A stretch of 64,000 nucleotides of DNA from NCBI GenBank assembly GCA_030220185.1, contig JASPKZ010007546.1, positions 887,501 through 951,500 on the forward strand, written 5' to 3'. The notes under the pieces are model-generated. The model searched no databases. It saw nothing but the letters and a program-made list of their open reading frames with translations, and was not told the DNA's origin. This DNA is from Diploptera punctata. Its lineage: Eukaryota > Arthropoda > Insecta > Blattodea > Blaberidae. The position numbers and the translations under genes are program-made. Shown here piece by piece: positions 29,095 through 38,778 of this stretch. Position 1 is the first letter of the stretch. Each line of letters begins with the position of its first letter.

Positions 29095-30250
29095 AAATTC
29101 AAGAAATTCACATATCATCCATTGAAGCACCAATTTTTTTTTTTTTAATTTCAACATAAGATTGGCACTGAAAAACGACTTCATCATCATTAGATTAATT
29201 AGATCTAACAAAAATGAGAAAATAGAAGAAGAAAACAAAACGAGATATCAGATTAAATGTGGAGAATGTGAGAAAGTCTACATAGGGAAAACAAAGAGAA
29301 ATTTGAAAATTAGAGTGAAGAACATCTCAGGAATGTCAAGAAAGGGGAAATTGATAAGTTTGCAGTGACATGGTCAGAAAAACATCTTATCAAAAGGAAG
29401 GGCAAAATTACACTGGTCAACATTATTTCTGTCTCATGAGTACCAATAGTTGTACTTACTTAATGCAGTTTTTTATTGTGTTTTCAAATATGTATTTGGA
29501 ATTTCTCCATCACTCACAGTTTTTTTTATTTGAATTTCAATTAATGGATTTAAATAATTATTTTTTTAATAAACCTAGATTTCTTCCCGGAAAATCTTGG
29601 CGCAGTGAGCGATGAGCATGGGGAACACTTTCATCAGGAGATTTCAGCTATGGAAAAGAGATATCAAGGCACATGGAATCGTTATATGCTAGCCGATTAT
29701 AGTAGGACCATCAAGAGGGATGCTCCACAGGCGAAATATAGCAGAAAATCGTCATTTCTTACTTTCTAGGTGAGTCTGAATGTTCGAATGTTGTGTAGTT
29801 ATGAATGTAGAAAATATTAAAGTGTTTGAAATTATAAATGCCTGACTCTCAGAAACCTTGTGTAATGGAGAAAAACCGATATCATATTTGAATTCAGGAG
29901 AAAAAATACTATCAGAATCACATATTTTTCTTCCTGAGACAAAAAAAAGTTTTTTTGTTGCTCAGTGTTGTTAAAACAAATAGAAAAACCCAAAGAACTG
30001 ACTGTTTTGGGAAAATCTACATTAAAAAAAACGAAAAGGAGAAATTAATGAATTTTGAAATTCCCATGGAACATGTTTTGATTCTGAGGTTTTTCAGTCT
30101 ACCAACAGAGGGTGCAAAAGATGGCTCTTCAGGACAACAAAACAATGGTTGTGGAAGTACTGAAGACGGTACCTAAGAATGTGCTGAAGCTAGACTAATA
30201 GGATGAAAAATATGAGGAGAGTGATAAAATTATACATAAATGAAAGACTC
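29095..30250 (+). mobile_element. PLE plus strand, EN part split by a DNA transposon
   Basis: TTGAAATTTCACATATCATCC-like RT-thumb end, then NKTRYQIKCGECEKVYIGKT and LKIRVKNISGMSRKGK (29162-29368), broken at 29410. It resumes at 29968 with LLKQIEKPKELTV, MNFEIP and LPTEGAKDGSSGQ. The end overlaps a decayed ribozyme (CUGAAGA, GGUAC...GUGCU, GAAGC at about 30163-30205) before AAATATGAGGAGAGTG. Confidence 0.75.
29411..29967 (+). mobile_element. 557 bp DNA transposon with CACTG ends in a PLE endonuclease
   Basis: Ends CACTGGTCAACATTATTTC and the complement of GTTGCTCAGTG form imperfect inverted repeats. Removing it restores the EN frame (AKLLKQIEK) with a 3-bp TTA/TTG duplication. Inside, frame 29582-29769 reads ENLGAVSDEHGEHFHQE, MEKRYQGTWNRYMLADYS and ends KSSFLTF*. 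I know this peptide only as a repetitive element piece. A CMC/CACTA-like superfamily is possible but not shown. Confidence 0.65.
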
Positions 30251-30559
30251 TAGTTTGCAAAAACTGTACATGAAATTTATTCCTTATCCTGAAGTGGTAG
30301 TGTTTGTTAGAGGTAAAATTCTTACAATAATAGCATAGTACAGGGTATGGTATAAAACTATTCAATTAAAAATGGAGGAAATATCTCTTCATGCAAGATG
30401 CTTTAAGGTAATAGTCCTACTACTGTACTTACCTTCCAAAAGTCTGATAACCTGTAGAAAGAAGTTAATTTTTACTCAAAACAATCTAGTAGATCCAAAA
30501 AACCTGATGAGGTTTATGCCATAATATATAGTATATTTTAGAGTTTATACCTTGCATTG
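30251..30559. other. No gene recognised
   Basis: AT-rich spacer between a PLE 3' end and a LINE 3' UTR. Confidence 0.45.
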
Positions 30560-30646
30560 TTAATATTAATCATCAATGGCAGGCATTGATTAGGCCATTG
30601 GCCTGTTCCGCTTCAGGAAAGAAATTAATCCCTCCATCTCTTCTTA

Positions 30647-30924
30647 AGGGGGCACGCCGTAGCGTAGTGGTTAAGGCACTGAGCTACAAGCCGGAGGGTC
30701 GAGGGTTCAAGTCCCGTTGGGGTCAGGATTTTTAAACTGACCCAAACCCTCTGGCGGCACTATGGCCCTGGGGTCGACTCAGCCTCTAACTGAAATGAGT
30801 ACCAGACGCTTGTTCTGGGGGTAAATGCGGCCGTCACGCAGGGCTGACATAAAGTGCCGATTGTCTAGAAAAAGTGGTACTCCTACTACCCCAAGGGCCT
30901 CTGGGCCTGTTGTGGGATCACTTT
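30647..30924 (+). mobile_element. SINE family 4, complete, with 11-bp target duplication
   Basis: ATCTCTTCTTA at 30636-30646 and 30925-30935. tRNA-like head: GCACGCCGTAGCGTAGTGGT carries an A box and GGGTTCAAGTCCCGTTGGGG a B box. The body follows (CTGACCCAAACCCTCTGGC, GGCGGCACTATGGCCCTGG, TAAATGCGGCCGTCACGC) and ends at GGCCTGTTGTGGGATCACTT. It splits the 3' UTR of the LINE at 30560-34035. Confidence 0.88.
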
Positions 30925-31651
30925 ATCTCTTCTTAGGTCTTCCTGGGTCTCTTCGCCCTGTGGGTCTGTAATTCAATAGCTGCAGAGGTAGTCTATTGTT
31001 TGGCATTCTCAGAAGGTGTTCATGCCAATTATTTTGATATTTTTGAATGATTTCAGTTATTGCTGGTGGGTTGAGAGCTTTGCAGATATCTTCATTACGT
31101 ATGTGATCATAAAGCGTATAACCTGCTAAAGGTCTTAATAACTTCATTTCTGCAGCTACTATCCTATTTAATTTACCTGTAGTAAGAGTCCAGGTTTCAG
31201 AACCATAAAGTAGAGTTAGAAGAGCCATTGTTTTATAAAATTTTAGAATTGTATCTGGACGTACTTTTCGGAAAAGAATGCTTTTTATTGTTCCTATAAG
31301 TTTTTGAAATTTGACCAATTTTATGTCTATGTCTTTACATGTGTCATAGGAAAGATTGCAGCCAAGATAAGTAAAGTTATTAACTTGTTCTATTATATTG
31401 TTGTTAATAACAATTTTAGTTCGTATCGGTATTTTCCCTTGAAACGCCATAGTTTTTGTCTTACTCACCGAAATTTGTAAATTATAATCTTGGGTTATAT
31501 TTGACAATCTATGTATTGCTCTTTGTAGGTGATCTTCAGAAGAAGCCAATATTACTTGATCATCTGCATACATTAATGTGTTGAGGGGTCGACCATCAAT
31601 CATAAAGTGTGATTGTGATTGGTTTTGCCATATTTTTATGATTTCATTCAT
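30923..31651 (-). pseudogene. LINE 2 RT palm to C-terminus
   Basis: LNTLMYADDQVILASSEDHL holds the catalytic YADD. Then ISVSKTKTMAFQGKIP, NNFTYLGCNLSYDT, YGSETWTLTTGKLNRI, RNEDICKALNPPAITEI, and NNWHEHLLRMPNNRLP with GRRDPGRPKKR. It is truncated at 30923 by the SINE target site. Confidence 0.88.
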
Positions 31652-32287
31652 ATATAAATTAAATAGAAGAGGGGAAAGTGGACACCTTGGGATATTAGTC
31701 TATCTGATTTGCTGATTTCATTATTTATTTTTATTCGAATTCGTGTGTTATGATACATGCTTTGAATCGCTTGAATTAAATGCTTGGGTATTCCTGCATT
31801 ATGTAAGATATCCCATAATTTTATTCTGTTTACTGTGTCGAAGGCTTTATGATAATCAATGAATATCATAAAAGTTGGTATATTAAATTCTCTATGTTTT
31901 TCTATGATTTGTGCTAACGTAAAGACACTATCTATACAGGATCTGTTGGGTCTGAAAACCATTTCGTTCTTCTAGGATAATTGCATTAGAAATTGTGTTT
32001 AATCTGTTGGTAATTATTTTTGCATAAATTTTATAGGCAGCATTTAGCAGACAAATTCCTCTATAATTATTAATATCATTTTTGTTTCCTTTTTTATGAA
32101 TAGATACAACTAACAAGTTATTCCATTCATCTGGTACACAGCCAGTCTTCCAACATATATTAATAAGATCTAAAAATTTGTTTAAGAATCGGATCGAAGC
32201 ATATTTTAATAATTCTGTGTTGATATGATCTGATCCTGGTGTCTTCCGTAGTTTGCATTTGTATAACGCGAAGTTCAACTCATCCAA
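31648..32287 (-). pseudogene. LINE 2 RT fingers and palm, two overlapping frames
   Basis: 32287-31928: KTPGSDHINTELLKYASIRF, LVVSIHKKGNKNDINNYRGI, CLLNAAYKIYAKIITNRL. 31962-31648: NRSCIDSVFTLAQIIEKHRE, FMIFIDYHKAFDTVNRIKLW (the F.DY.KAFD block), ISKSDRLISQGV. A shift near 31945 separates them. Usual LINE RT order. Confidence 0.87.
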
Positions 32288-32371
32288 GATGATAGGATCT
32301 ACATCATAATCACTGGAAGTATGTTGTGTTATATTAGTTGTGGCAGTCCAAAACTGCTCATAGTAATTTAA

Positions 32372-32920
32372 TCATTTAGTCATTGGGATGGGATTTATGT
32401 TTAAGTTATCTTTAACAGATTTATTTAATTCTTTTAATATTTTATACGCTTTGACTTGTTGTCCATTAACATCATATTCTATATTATTGCTAATAAATGT
32501 TTCCCATGTTTGGCGTTGGATCTTGCGAACTTCTCGTTTGGCAATTGCTGATAGTCTTTTATAATTCATCAAGTTTTTGTCTGACCTATCATTTAAGTAT
32601 TTCATATAAGCTTCCTTCTTACATTTAATTTTATCTGCAATATCATCATTCCAAATAACTAAACCTCTTCTATTTTGTCTCTTTGTTTTTGTACCAAGAG
32701 CCTCTGTTGCTGTCTTTAGTAATATTTCTTTCAATGTTTCCCATTCCTGATTAATGTTGGTGCTTACCGCATACTGTGGGAGGTATGTATTCATTCGAAT
32801 TTGATATAAGTTTCTAATACTGAGCTCATGTAATAGATGTATTTTAAAGTATTTCTCAGAAGAATTTCTCTTTCTTTGAGTTTTATGCCATCTTAGTGGG
32901 ATATTGATTGTGGACGCCAA
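32372..32920 (-). pseudogene. LINE 2 linker between endonuclease and RT
   Basis: NIPLRWHKTQRKRNSSEKYF, LKTATEALGTKTKRQNRRGL, WNDDIADKIKCKKEAYMKYL, KREVRKIQRQTWETFIS. This matches the basic linker segment (WWN.E...I..K..AY..WL) found between nuclease and RT in many insect LINEs. Confidence 0.8.
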
Positions 32921-32999
32921 TAGATAGTGGTCAGAGTTAATATCGTAACCTCGAAAGACTCAAGTGTCTTTAACATATGGCAAGGTTTTATTATTAGTG

Positions 33000-33640
33000 A
33001 TCACGTAATCAATTATTGATTTAGTCCCTCTTGCTGACCATGTATATTTGTGAAAGTCTTTATGTCAGAAAAAGGAATTAGTGATTTTAAGATTATTAAA
33101 TGGTGGAAAATCAATAAGTTGTTCTCAATTTTTATTAATGATTTGTTCGCCGTTGTTTCCAACAATTCCTTGTAGTGGAGTGTTGCCAATTCTGGCATTT
33201 AAATCGCCTGCTATTATAATGTAATCTGATTTGTTTATGTTATTATATTGAACCTGTAACTCCTGATAAAATTTCTCTGATTCTTCAGATTACCCTTCTT
33301 CCGGGGCATATACTCCAATTATAGTCATGAAACCTTGGCATACTTTTACCCGTAATGTTAGAATTCTTTCATTAATGTAGCAATATGAATCAATTTTATT
33401 TTTCCATTGTGTTTTTATGAAGATTGCTATTCCTGCTGCTGCTCGTTTGAGGTTATCTACACCGCTATAAAGTAGAATATAATTTCTAAATTCTTTACTT
33501 CTGCGTAATTTTTTTCTTAGTTTCTGGAATCACTGCTATGTCAATTTTGGCTTCTTCTAACTCTTTAATTAATTCAGTTTCTTTATTAGACAGATATCTG
33601 GCATTCCATACACCAATTTTCATTTCGTTATTCCTTTTCT
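33000..33640 (-). pseudogene. LINE 2 endonuclease domain, decayed
   Basis: Minus-strand fragments in different frames: MKIGVWNARYLSNKETELIK-like at 33640-33580, IVGVYAPEEG at about 33320-33290, DYIIIAGDLNARIGNTPLQG at 33230-33180, and TWSARGTKSIIDYVIT at 33040-33000. The order N-terminus, YAPEEG, GDLNAR, and SIIDY fits an APE nuclease. Stops and shifts throughout. Confidence 0.75.
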
Positions 33641-34035
33641 TTGCATTTGTCGTCTTTGTGATATCAGTCCGGTCATTTCTTTCCTTTAGATTCTGAGTAT
33701 GTATAGATCTCCTCAGAATGGGTTACCAACCCATCGCTGAGAAAGTTCAGTGGTGGGGTTGCCACCTTGAGGCCTCTGAACTTGCCTGCTTTTCTGTTTG
33801 GGAGTGCTCCCATAGCCAGTGGGTCCGGTTTATGAGTGCCGGAATCTCGCTCTCACCCTCTCCCATCTGCTGTAATTATGAGTTACATTGTCCAGAGGTC
33901 ACGATGAGGACGTGGGAGTAGGATTTGCTGGTAGAGCTGCCTGGTCTTATGATAGTTGGCTTTACACAACATTTTATAGAGCATGCCAATCTGGCATTAA
34001 CAGCTCCACTGTGGCCATTGCCAGCCTTTATTTTA

Positions 34036-34385
34036 AGAATATAAAATATATGTATATAAAATTGTACCTTTCTTCAAAATTGATGTATAAATCCATCAGT
34101 AATACTTTAATCAAATAAGTAATAAAATATTTATATGGTATTATAAAATCTTCTATAAAATGTACACATTTCATATGGTTGCTAAGGTAAACAATTTTCA
34201 TAATTATATAGTTTTAGTTATTTGAAGCCATAATTCACTATGAAAATATAATATTACTATGTAAAACTATCCATAAATCTTTCATAAAAACTGATATATC
34301 AAAATGTATCACAATATTTATATAATTATCTCTCAAAAACCTATAAATATGGAGCACTTAATACTTAATGTTTTCTTATGTCAAC
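34036..34385. other. No gene recognised
   Basis: Very AT-rich spacer before a miniature PLE insertion. Confidence 0.45.
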
Positions 34386-34397
34386 AATGTAAACAAT

Positions 34398-34439
34398 TAC
34401 TTATTTTAGGAATTCTCACTATGAGGTATATTCTACCTT
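34398..34439. mobile_element. 42 bp miniature PLE made of two ends only
   Basis: AATGTAAACAAT at 34386-34397 and 34440-34451. The insert is the long end of subfamily A (TACTTATTTTAGGAATTCTC, ACTATGAGGTATATTC) joined straight to the short end (TACCTT). Nothing lies between them: no ribozyme, no EN. Confidence 0.85.
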
Positions 34440-34884
34440 AATGTAAACAATATCAATAATATTAATTCTTTTTAAAACTATGGTAACATATTTCTGTGAA
34501 AGCTTTATAGCTTTTGTAAAATGTATAAAATATTTGGCTTCAGTATGTTGCTACTAATGTAAATAAATTTTAAAACAAGATGGCCAAGGTGAAAGAACCT
34601 AGCATTATAATCTCATTGCCCCACATGGTGGATCTGGCACTAGGATCACCAGAGGTAGTATAAATATACATCAAACTTTCTACATTTTTCTCTTCATGAA
34701 TTAATGAGTCATTTTTTTTTTACATCTTACCTCATAGTTTATGTTAGTATTTGTATGGACATTTATAAGCTTTGGTATCCTTTAAAATCTTTTAATTGGT
34801 CTAGAAGCTACCATGTTATCTCTCTATATTTGAGATTCAGTGGCTTTACAGACCAGGTTTATTCCACAGAAATTCCCACTCAGG

Positions 34885-35110
34885 AAGCGAGTTGATTTTG
34901 GTGGACTAATGATTACAATGCTTACCTCTTGTCCCGAGGTTCACAAGTTCAAACCCAGTCAGGATTGATGGATTTATATGGGGGTAAAAATTCTGAGCAT
35001 GGCTTTCTTTTCAACCATGGGTCCATGCCATAGATTTATAGCAACTAAAAGAATCTCAAGCCTGGAACCTCTTATTCAATATTTATCGACCTTTCATGAT
35101 TAGATTTGAA
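34885..35110 (+). mobile_element. tRNA-like SINE, family 5
   Basis: TTGGTGGACTAATGATTAC gives an A-box-like start, GTTCACAAGTTCAAACCCAG a B box, then GGATTGATGGATTTATATGG. Relatives at 49970 and 55290 share the ACTAGT...GGTTCAAACC...GAGTTAATGGA pattern. The body is too diverged to border. Confidence 0.6.
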
Positions 35111-35166
35111 TTGTGATCTTAGTGATCTGAAATGATAAAGATCATTTTAAAATAAAATGCTAACAT

Positions 35167-35465
35167 TCATCCATAGTAATTCTGCCCGAGGGTAGGTCTT
35201 TCACTACAATCATAGCATTTTTATGCTATGCTTTGCAGCTTTACTAGGGATTTATAGGTGTGATAGCTTTCCACACCTGTGAAGGATGATGATGGCCGAA
35301 TGATTTTCGGGGCCCGTTGGGCCCTAAGCTTCCTGACATTTGTCTTACAGGTGAGGAAAAACCCCGAAGAAACCTCACCCAGGAGCCTGTCCCGACCGAG
35401 AATCGAACCCAGGCCCGCTGTGTGACAAGCAGCATGCTACCTCGAGACCACAGCAGTGGACATGC
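35167..35465 (-). mobile_element. SINE family 1b, minus strand
   Basis: ATGCTAACAT occurs on both sides (35157-35166 and about 35463-35473). On the minus strand: head with CGAGGTAGCATGCTGCTTG, B box GGTTCGATTCTC, CCTCACCTGTAAGACAAATG, then the 3' part GCAAAGCATAGCATAAAAAT. Open frames on either strand here are artefacts of the SINE. Confidence 0.8.
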
Positions 35466-35553
35466 TAACATAGTGAGTGATAATTCAAAGAATAATCAAT
35501 ATTTCACCTGTGTCATATCCATGACAGTTTTCATGTTAATGCATAGACTTTGA

Positions 35554-36090
35554 GAGAGATCTAATCAATTTAAATATCTTGGATATTATCTCTCTATCTG
35601 GGATGAAAAGGATATCCCTGAAAAAGTTACTAGTTATAATAAAAGATTAGGAATTATTAATCAAGTTATGAAACCATCCCTTGTACAAAAAAACACCAGA
35701 TTATGTTTATATAACACTTTGGCTAGACCAGTGTTGACCTATGGTAGTGAAGCATGGACACTAAAAAAACAACATGAAAGCAGAATAACGGCTTGTGAAA
35801 TGAGATTCATGCGCAGAACAGCAGGTTACACCAGATGGGATCGGAAAAGGAACACCGATATCTTAAAAGAATTGAAGACTACGCCAATTTTGGAATATAT
35901 TAAACAGTACCAACTAAATTGGAAACACCATCTTGAAAGAATGAGTTCAAATCGGATCCCCAAAGCTGTTTATAATTATATACCAAGAGGACGAAGATCA
36001 CTGGGCCGTCCTATGAAACGCTGGAGGGAAAATTTTCTATAGGATCGTAACAGGCCTTGGCCTAATATTTGGAAGGAAGAAGAAGAAGAA
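35554..36090 (+). mobile_element. LINE family 3b, 5' truncated, with target duplication
   Basis: GCATAGACTTTGA (35541-35553) and GCATAGCCTTTGA (36091-36103) flank it. The frame 35668-36042 reads MKPSLVQKNTRLCLYNTLAR, YGSEAWTLKKQHESRITACE, RRTAGYTRWDRKRNTDILKE, HLERMSSNRIPKAVYN and GRRSLGRPMKRWRENFL, then stop, UTR and (GAA)n tail. This is the post-RT C-terminus of an insect LINE; RT itself is lost. Confidence 0.87.
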
Positions 36091-36339
36091 GCATAGCCTT
36101 TGAAAGAATTGATGGCACACAGATCATTTTTAACTCCCAGAACGAAGCCATTGCGCATGATCAGAGGTCAGCTACTTGGTTCACAAGTGCACAACTATTT
36201 GAGAAACTGAAATCCATTCTATTTTGTGTAAGAAATAATTTCATGTAAATAAGTTGTGTGGTAAATGCTGTAAATAAAATAAAGCAAAACAAATAAAAGA
36301 AAACAAACAAAATTAATTGAAATAAGGATAAGAGAGAGA

Positions 36340-36430
36340 AAGAGAAAAAATATAGCATGACAGTGGGATCGAACACTCGACCTCATGCATGGGAAACAGA
36401 TGTTCCCTCCACTAGACCACAACCATCCAT
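36340..36430 (-). repeat. tRNA-like sequence, minus strand
   Basis: GTGGGATCGAACACTCGACC is a reverse B box, followed by a possible anticodon arm (CATGCATGGGAAACAGATG) and CTCCACTAGACCACAACC as a reverse A box. It is probably a SINE head; no SINE body was recognised. A true tRNA gene is unlikely because the acceptor stem does not close. Confidence 0.45.
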
Positions 36431-36481
36431 GATAGAAATAGTCTGTGTGAATCAATGCAATACTCCAGGACTTACTTGTAT

Positions 36482-36718
36482 TCAAAGTTAAAATTGGGAA
36501 ACACATTATGAGGTTCTTAATTTATAAATTAATGAGTCATTTTAACATCTTACCTCATATTTCCTGTTTTATCAAACACGGTAACTATAGTTTTCAAATG
36601 ATCTTGTCATTCATGGCGGTTGAAAATGAATGACAAGATCATTTGAAAACTATAGTTACCGTGTTTGATAAAACAGGAAATATGAGGTAAGATGTTAAAA
36701 TGACTCATTAATTTATAA
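36482..36718. mobile_element. 237 bp PLE inverted dimer with 12-nt target duplication
   Basis: ACTTACTTGTAT at 36470-36481 and 36719-36730. The arms (about 105 bp, virtually identical) meet at about 36617. Each arm carries CATCTTACCTCATATTTCC and a hammerhead-like block (UUGAAAAUG, GAAUGA/UCAUUU, GAAAAC UAUAGUU, with CGGU/ACCG as an outer helix). The left end is long (CAAAGTTAAAATTGGGAAAC, CATTATGAGG); the right end is short (AATGACTCATTAATTTATAA). Confidence 0.88.
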
Positions 36719-36814
36719 ACTTACTTGTATATTGAAATTAGATATTAACTTGACTTAGTTTAAATTAATCAGATGCATTTTGTACTAGTTGTGGAAATAA
36801 ACAAATTTGTTATA

Positions 36815-37320
36815 TATTGACTTAGGCTTTCACGGCCAGAGTTTCTATGATGAAGTACAATATCAGAATACAGACATATTATCTAACTGCACACATTATT
36901 TTACCCATCTACAACGAGAAGCAATCGAAATATTCAAACATAAAAACAGTTTTAATAGAAAAGAAGAATCATTATAAGTCAACAAAATATGGAAACCGGT
37001 TATAAAAAACGCAGAATGCAAACCTCTACAAGAACAGTCTACTAGATCATCAAACAGCAACCTCATTGGAGCAATGGAAGTCCCTATCACTGACCAATCA
37101 GAAGTCAGATATACCCTATGCACACATCGCGGTGAACGGTATAAATAGGACAGACAGTGGTCAAGTTGCTAGTCTCGAGACAACCCTTGAGGATGCCCCA
37201 GATGCAGTCTCTGGTGAAACGTCGGAGAACTTCAAGTTTCGAGACCACGGCCTACAGCTCGGAAATCTTCTTCAAGATCATCATAAACTCGTTATCCCTT
37301 GTGTTTTGTAAATGAATTAA
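36815..37320 (+). mobile_element. Second PLE lineage: EN tail plus a GAAACGTC ribozyme region
   Basis: Starts AGGCTTTCACGGCC. The frame then reads REAIEIFKHKNSFNRKEESL, VNKIWKPVIKN, a PLE EN C-terminus quite unlike the dominant lineage. A TATAAATAGG box at 37140 and a hammerhead-like element (TTGAGGA, CCAGA...TCTGG, GAAACGTC) follow, then GAGACCACGGCCTACAGC. The order EN tail, promoter-like box, ribozyme fits a PLE terminal repeat. Confidence 0.7.
37172..37245 (+). ncRNA. Hammerhead-like element of the second PLE lineage
   Basis: Outer helix GUCUCGA (37172-37178) with UCGAGAC (37239-37245); core UUGAGGA 37187-37193; stem II CCAGA/UCUGG-like; GAAAC then GUC. GAAACGUC is the commonest hammerhead 3' core in PLEs and other retroelements. 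C3 is U here while G8 is kept, so the core pair would be U-G. Confidence 0.55.
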
Positions 37321-38294
37321 TGAGATTTTAATTTCATTTCTGTTATAACCTGGAAGTTCTGATTGGACCAACTCAAAAGGAAGGAGTACTACTGACTTAC
37401 TCCCATCCAATTCGTCCAATCCCATTTATTTGTTTATAAAAAATTGTCAATTCAAATATTCAAAGTATTTTACATATTAAATCAGTTTGAAATACATCTA
37501 ACTGTATTAACAGTTTATATTGACCAGTTTGAATTTTTTATATATACTTATAAAAAAAATTGAATTTTCTAACTCAATCTTATTTTCCATTCTTAATAGA
37601 AATAAATATAGTCATATTTAAATATTAAATAAAAAACCTTTATCATTTTATATGGGGATAAATATCCGGTTTTTCAATCATCATCGTCATAATCATAATA
37701 ATAATAATAATAATAATAATCATCATCATCTCGTCGTCGTTATTATTGTCGTTATTGTTGTTATTGTTATTCATTTTCTATATATGACCTGCTTCCTTTA
37801 ACTAATTTATTTCCCTTTATAAACAAATTTATTTATCTAACAAAGCCTAGTAATATGTAGGTATTATGAAAATTAACGACATTATTTAAAAAAGTTTCTG
37901 AATAGAATCAAACCTGACCCACGTTGTCGCAAGAGAGCATCTTATTGACTGCTCCACTAAAGTGAATGATAAGAATACTGCATGAAGAAAGACTTATGTC
38001 CCCTGATTCAAACTCAAAGGAGACAGCATAAATAAAAACTTACTAGTGTGAATTGCTCTTCAAAATTTAAACTTTCCATCATTGAGAGTTGCGCCGTCAA
38101 TTTTTTCAAAGGCTGTACATATTCATAATCCTAAATGATATTTTTTTAAATGACTCAGTAAGAAGTTCCATTCTTCAAATATTAATTATAATATAATCTA
38201 TTTCTTGTTTAATATTTGCACAATTTTACTGAAATATCCTGTATTTTACACAAGAAACCATACATTAAATAAAAAAAGCACACTTATTGTAAAT
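37321..38294. other. No gene recognised; (ATA)n/(ATC)n run
   Basis: A microsatellite ATAATAATAATAAT then CATCATC lies at about 37690-37740. GAATCAAACCTGACCCACG at 37908 is a possible reverse B box of an old SINE. Otherwise empty. Confidence 0.5.
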
Positions 38295-38770
38295 CAATGG
38301 TAAAGAGAAAAATTTTTGCCTGAACTGGGAATCGAACCCCAAAACTTCAGCTTTCTGTGCTAATGCTCTGTCCACTGAGCTAATTTAGGCTTCATTCCCA
38401 TCCAAGCGAAAATCCTTCCTTTATCTTACTCTACTGGTCCCACAGTCAATTGCAATGAATCATCATTCACAAATACGCAATGAACAGCTTTCTACATTAA
38501 GAAGACAAGAAGGGACTCCACACAGCTATAGCATTATTTATTAAATTAATATTGAGAAGCTAAAGCTATTACTATGATAGAAATAAGTAAATTAATGAAC
38601 ACAATTAAATTATTGTAAATCAATGGTAAAGAGAAACATTTTTGCCTGAACCAGGAATCGAACCCCGAAGCTTTAGCTTTTCATGCTAATGCTCTGTCCA
38701 CTGAGCTAATTTAATTTACTTATTTCTATCATAGTAATAGCTTTAGCTTCTCAATATTAATTTAATAAAG
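38295..38770. repeat. Two tRNA-like SINE copies and an inverted repeat
   Basis: Minus-strand SINE copies at about 38295-38400 and 38612-38706 (AAAATTTTTGCCTGAAC, GGAATCGAACCCC). The second is enclosed by an inverted pair: GAGAAGCTAAAGCTATTAC with ATGATAGAAATAAG at 38550-38590 and its mirror at 38715-38760. The same 60-base unit stands next to the LINE tail at 2036. Confidence 0.7.
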
Positions 38771-38778
38771 CACACTTA

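Larger units (their letters stand above)
30560..34035 (-). mobile_element. LINE family 2, near full length, with a SINE in its 3' UTR
   Basis: Minus strand: 5' leader (33650-34035, GC-richer), a broken APE nuclease (33010-33640), a linker and RT (32920-30923), and a 3' UTR that continues beyond the SINE at 30560-30646. The frames carry several shifts. It is a different lineage from the RTE at 24614: RT box YADDQVILASSEDH and C-terminus NNWHEHLLRMPNNRLP, GRRDPGRPKKR. Confidence 0.85.

Noticed and set aside
36340..36430. Minus-strand tRNA gene
   Set aside because: B-box-like and A-box-like words are present, but the acceptor and anticodon stems do not close convincingly.
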